A model generated the notes under the pieces. It was not told the DNA's origin. It saw only the letters and a program-made list of their open reading frames with translations, and searched no databases. This document shows positions 14,371-16,573 of a stretch of 16,573 bases of DNA, piece after piece. Position 1 is the first letter of the stretch. Every line of letters starts with the position of its first letter. Source of the DNA: Anaerolineales bacterium (GTDB taxonomy: Bacteria; Chloroflexota; Anaerolineae; 4572-78; J111); assembly GCA_012032575.1 (NCBI GenBank), contig JAAUSP010000108.1:1-16573 (forward strand), in the 5' to 3' direction. The position numbers and the translations under genes were made by a program.

Positions 14371-14647
14371 GCGGCTGCTCCGGCAGGGTCATCAACTCAT
14401 CCGGGATACGGTTACGCTCAATGTAAGCGTTAATTTCAACCTGGTGGTCGCTGTAATAGCTTAAGGCGTTAAACACCTGGGCCAGCGACAGATGGGGCAG
14501 GCGGCCCGGAATATCCTGGGGGTCAACCCCCTGCCGCCACATTTCCACAATCGCCCGCACCGGCGTGCGTGTGCCGGTGATAATAGGTTCACCGCTTAAA
14601 ATTTCGGTATTTTTGACAATGTATAAATGTTCGGTCTGTTCAAACAT
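14348..14647 (-). CDS. DUF433 antitoxin-like protein
   Basis: The 99-residue protein has the DUF433 core GEPIITGTRTPVRAIVEMWRQGVDPQDI (19-46), then PHLSLAQVFNALSYYSDHQVEINAYI (51-76), an HTH-like fold. DUF433 proteins are regularly encoded just upstream of DUF5615 toxins and act as their presumed antitoxin and DNA-binding regulator. The start at 14647 is supported by AAAGGAGG and by the promoter at 14678-14706. The gene pair lies between hsdS and a remnant of an hsdS start. Confidence 0.85.
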   Translation of the reverse strand: MFEQTEHLYIVKNTEILSGEPIITGTRTPVRAIVEMWRQGVDPQDIPGRLPHLSLAQVFNALSYYSDHQVEINAYIERNRIPDELMTLPEQPRESTSIH

Positions 14648-14677
14648 CGTGGCCCTCCTTTATCAAGGTCGTTTATC

Positions 14678-14706
14678 ATTGTACAGGCGATGCTTTTCTC
14701 CACCAA
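14678..14706 (-). promoter_or_regulatory. Promoter of the DUF433-DUF5615 pair
   Basis: On the minus strand there is TTGGTG (14701-14706), a 17 bp spacer and TACAAT (14678-14683) preceded by TG. The -35 lies exactly at the broken end of the hsdS remnant, so the junction that truncated hsdS helped create or reuse this promoter. Confidence 0.5.
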
Positions 14707-14753
14707 ACCCACCCTTTGGGTAAATCGGTTGGCGGTGTGTTGGGGTTGGTCAT
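14703..14753 (-). pseudogene. Truncated duplicate of the hsdS 5' end
   Basis: On the minus strand from ATG 14753 it encodes MTNPNTPPTDLPKGWVW, against MTNTDTQTTDLPKGWVW for the intact HsdS (13869). The homology then stops abruptly. The DNA match extends upstream of both starts through TTTCCAGTTTTAACG into the repeat elements without a gap (constant offset of 884 bp). It is a 17-codon fossil of a previous or duplicated hsdS. Confidence 0.85.
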
Positions 14754-14765
14754 GACAGGTTTCCA

Positions 14766-14846
14766 GTTTTAACGCCAAAGGCGCAAGCGGCGCAAGGGGC
14801 GCAAGCGGGTTTAAACGTTAGCGTCTCTTGCGCCTCTTGCGTTTAA
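14766..14846. repeat. 9-mer inverted repeat element, copy 5
   Basis: It starts TTTTAACGCCAAAGGCGC and ends CTTGCGTTTAA, with the centre GGGTTTAAACGTTAGCG. It is homologous to copy 4 and lies between the divergent DUF433 and DUF6364-like modules. Confidence 0.85.
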
Positions 14847-14872
14847 TTCTGCCAGAATTATAAGCTTTAGGT

Positions 14873-14908
14873 TTGACTGACGTACCGTTCCGGCTAAAAT
14901 ATACGTCA
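14873..14908 (+). promoter_or_regulatory. Promoter with embedded operator for DUF6364-like/PIN module
   Basis: TTGACT (14873-14878), a 16 bp spacer and TAAAAT (14895-14900) form a good sigma-70-type promoter. A perfect 7 bp inverted repeat, TGACGTA (14878-14884) and TACGTCA (14902-14908), brackets the spacer and -10, an ideal place for antitoxin autorepression. Confidence 0.65.
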
Positions 14909-15175
14909 ACCCTGGTTTATTATAAAACGAGTCATCAAAATGGAAAAACAAAGTTAACCCTGCGCATTGAAAAACCGATCATTGAGACCGCCAAAGATTA
15001 CGCCCAACATTACCATACGACGGTATCGCAGTTGGTCGCCGAATTTCTACAGTCTTTAAAGATTGAAGCAGATGTGCCGGCCTCGCCCATTCTAAAAGAG
15101 CTGAGCGGCATTCTGCCGGCGGACACCTCCCTGAAAGACCATCAGGCTTACCTTGAGGAAAAGTATGGCAAGTGA
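14873..15175 (+). CDS. RHH-type (DUF6364-like) antitoxin, start uncertain
   Basis: The recognisable protein begins at KTKLTLRIEKPIIETAKDYAQHYHTTVSQLVAEFLQSL, a ribbon-helix-helix DNA-binding domain like DUF6364 antitoxins. A toxin-binding tail follows, ending LEEKYGK. The open frame extends back only to a TTG at 14873, but that TTG is the -35 of the promoter, so it cannot be the start of a transcript from there. ATG 14940 is correctly placed but one base out of frame: adding one A to the A5 run (14944-14948) would give MEKTKLTLRIEK, a typical start, 78 residues. Either an indel is present or an unusual start is used. The stop overlaps the toxin start by 11 bases. Confidence 0.75.
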   Translation: MTDVPFRLKYTSTLVYYKTSHQNGKTKLTLRIEKPIIETAKDYAQHYHTTVSQLVAEFLQSLKIEADVPASPILKELSGILPADTSLKDHQAYLEEKYGK

Positions 15176-15590
15176 GCCGCGTATTCTAGTTGACGCGAAT
15201 CTGGTGTTAGATGTGCTGGCCAAAAGAGAACCGCACTATACCGTCTCCGCCGCCGTCTGGGTGCTGGTCGAGCAGGGCCGGGTCAAAGGTTTGTTGGCGG
15301 CCCACACCATCACCACCCTGCATTACCTGCTGTCCAAACATCTGGGGCAGCCGCAGGCCACTCTGAACCTCACCAAGTTGTTGAAAGTGTTTGATGTCGC
15401 TGCCGTAGATCGCGAGGTTATCCTCCAGGCCATGAGCCTGGGCTGGAAAGATTTTGAAGATGCGGTGCAGATGGCAGCCGCGTTCAATGCCCAAGCGCAA
15501 TACCTGATTACCCGCAATCCGAAGGATTTTGAAGATAAGTTGGTTCGCGTGTTACAGCCGGGCGACCTGCTTGCTCTGTTTTCAACTTGA
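15165..15590 (+). CDS. PIN-domain toxin (PIN_3-like)
   Basis: The 141-residue protein has ILVDANLVLDVLAKREPHY (7-25) with Asp10 and Asp16, the helix HTITTLHYLL (47-56), WKDFEDAVQMAAA (94-106) with Asp99, and ITRNPKDF (115-122) with Asp121. These are the acidic positions of the PIN RNase site in the subgroup ending TRNxxDF. It overlaps the RHH antitoxin gene by 11 bp. ATG 15165 is chosen because of AGGAAA just upstream; a TTG at 15153 would add four residues. It is the third PIN-fold nuclease of this locus and runs convergent with hsdR. Confidence 0.9.
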   Translation: MASEPRILVDANLVLDVLAKREPHYTVSAAVWVLVEQGRVKGLLAAHTITTLHYLLSKHLGQPQATLNLTKLLKVFDVAAVDREVILQAMSLGWKDFEDAVQMAAAFNAQAQYLITRNPKDFEDKLVRVLQPGDLLALFST

Positions 15591-15595
15591 CTCTT

Positions 15596-15676
15596 TTTAA
15601 CGCAAGAGACGCTAAAGACGCAAGCGTTTTAAAAATTAAAAGACCTCTTGCGTCTCTTGCGTCTTTTGCGTTTTTA
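15596..15676. repeat. 9-mer inverted repeat element, copy 6
   Basis: It starts TTTTAACGCAAGAGACGC and ends GTCTTTTGCGTTTTTA. It fills the gap between the convergent PIN toxin and hsdR, and the hsdR TAA stop uses its last bases, the same arrangement as GxxExxY with copy 2. Confidence 0.85.
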
Positions 15677-16573
15677 CGCCGCCAGCGCCTCATTCACTTC
15701 CTCAATAATCGTATCCATTTCCTCGCCAAACAACTGCCACATTTTAGCCAGGCCGCCGTGGGCGTCAAATGGGGCGTAGTCCAGGTCGTCCCGGTCAAAA
15801 TGGATTGAGGCGGCGATGTGCTCTTTGATCATCCGCAGCCAATCCATTTGGGCCGGGCTAAAGTGCTCGGCCCCGGCGTTCTTCTGAAAGACCCAGCGCT
15901 TGAAGTTGCGGTCTACGGTCTGGTCAAAGGGGGTCAGCACCTCGTCCAGGTTAGTCACGCGGCGGATGAGGGCGACCAGGGCAATCAACTCCTCTTTGGG
16001 GCTGCGGCTATCCACCTTTTCCAACTGCTGGTAGGCCTGCCAGACCCGCAGGGGGGCCAGGGCCGGGCGCTCGGCCCTGAGCCGTTCCAGCACCTCTTTG
16101 ACCATCTGGAACGTCACCTCGCGGCGGCGGAAGGGCTGCTGGTAAAAGATACGCAGGGCGATCAGTTCGTCCTGATGCACGGCGCAAAAGGTCCTGAAGT
16201 CGGCGACCAGGCTTTCGGCCTGGCTGAGGGCCTGTTTATCCCAGCCGGCAAACTGCACCGTGTCCAGGTTGACCGTGTCAATGATCTGCTCGTGCTGGCT
16301 GCGGACGCTTTCCAGGTACTCGCCCAATTCATAACTCAAGAAGGGCGCGGCGGCCTGCTCGATCAGCGTTTCCGCCCCCTCGGGGTTTGCCTGCCGCAGA
16401 CGCAGCTGGCCGCCGATGTAATGAATCCAGCTCTTTTCCGAGGAACCAGTCCAGGCGTCCAAGGCGGCCGGCAGGACCACTTTTCCCTCCAGCACCTGCA
16501 GCAGATACCCCCTGGAACTCGGCGGGGCTGCGCCAGTCGGCCGCGGCCAGCTCCTGATGATAGGGCTTCCCGT
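15674..16573 (-). CDS. hsdR: Type I restriction subunit, C-terminal part, runs off right edge
   Basis: Only the C-terminal ~300 residues are in the window. The end, NFKRWVFQ...FSPAQMDWLRMIKEHIAASIHFDRDDLDYAPFDAHGGLAKMWQLFGEEMDTIIEEVNEALAA, is the EcoEI-type HsdR C-terminal domain that docks the motor on the methylase core. The endonuclease and helicase domains would lie beyond 16573. The segment from the edge reads PYHQELAAADWRSPAEFQG in one frame and continues YLLQVLEGKVVLPAALDAW in another. One extra base in the G5 run (plus-strand C at 16508-16512) explains this. A GTG at 16495 is therefore not the true start. Transcription is on the minus strand, ahead of hsdS and hsdM. Confidence 0.9.
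   Translation of the reverse strand, partial: TGSPIIRSWPRPTGAAPPSSRGYLLQVLEGKVVLPAALDAWTGSSEKSWIHYIGGQLRLRQANPEGAETLIEQAAAPFLSYELGEYLESVRSQHEQIIDTVNLDTVQFAGWDKQALSQAESLVADFRTFCAVHQDELIALRIFYQQPFRRREVTFQMVKEVLERLRAERPALAPLRVWQAYQQLEKVDSRSPKEELIALVALIRRVTNLDEVLTPFDQTVDRNFKRWVFQKNAGAEHFSPAQMDWLRMIKEHIAASIHFDRDDLDYAPFDAHGGLAKMWQLFGEEMDTIIEEVNEALAA

Noticed and set aside
14596..14778. 60-residue minus-strand open frame over the hsdS fossil
   Set aside because: It is not in the frame homologous to HsdS and overlaps the promoter and leader of the DUF433 gene.
11111..15676. Integron attC sites as an explanation for cassette-flanking repeats
   Set aside because: I find no consistent GTTRRRY core pairs at the element ends and no integrase in the window. 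The internal 9-mer periodicity is also not an attC feature.

Overview
The window looks like a chromosomal stretch of an uncultivated Chloroflexota bacterium (Anaerolineae/Caldilineae-like). The grounds are a moderately high GC content in genes, a Ycf35-like DUF1257/DUF2997 pair, intergenic DNA full of heptamer and fold-back repeats, and many proteins of Chloroflexota flavour. This assignment is inference from style; no rRNA or tRNA marker is present.

Left part (1-9600), housekeeping and accessory genes: a lone ParB-like protein on the minus strand (95-1387) whose own coding sequence carries two large perfect palindromes; aldose 1-epimerase (galM, 1890-2897) followed 5 bp later by a HEAT/WD40 protein (2903-5017) and then by a compact Hsp70-like ATPase (5175-6768, interrupted by an apparent one-base frameshift); a 440 bp gene-free stretch holding a MITE-like element with 8 bp flanking repeats and the first copy of a 9-mer-based inverted repeat; the DUF1257-DUF2997 pair; and a FAD-dependent oxidoreductase (8203-9528).

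Right part (9600-16573), a type I restriction-modification locus broken up by toxin-antitoxin cassettes. On the minus strand lie hsdR (partial, running off the right edge), hsdS and hsdM, in transcription order R, S, M. Between them sit three different PIN-fold toxin modules (Phd/VapC, DUF433/DUF5615, DUF6364-like/PIN) and a GxxExxY protein. Two modules point against the hsd genes. Almost every boundary between cassettes is marked by a copy of the same inverted repeat, whose arms are tandem 9-mers of the type RRCGCWARR. One copy supplies the last 13 codons of hsdS, and others supply or abut stop codons. A truncated duplicate of the hsdS start plus its repeat, lying 884 bp from the intact copy, records a duplication or recombination event.

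Three places show what looks like a single-base homopolymer indel (hsp70-like gene, hsdR, and the DUF6364-like antitoxin start). Because all three are homopolymer indels, consensus error is at least as likely as real gene decay.
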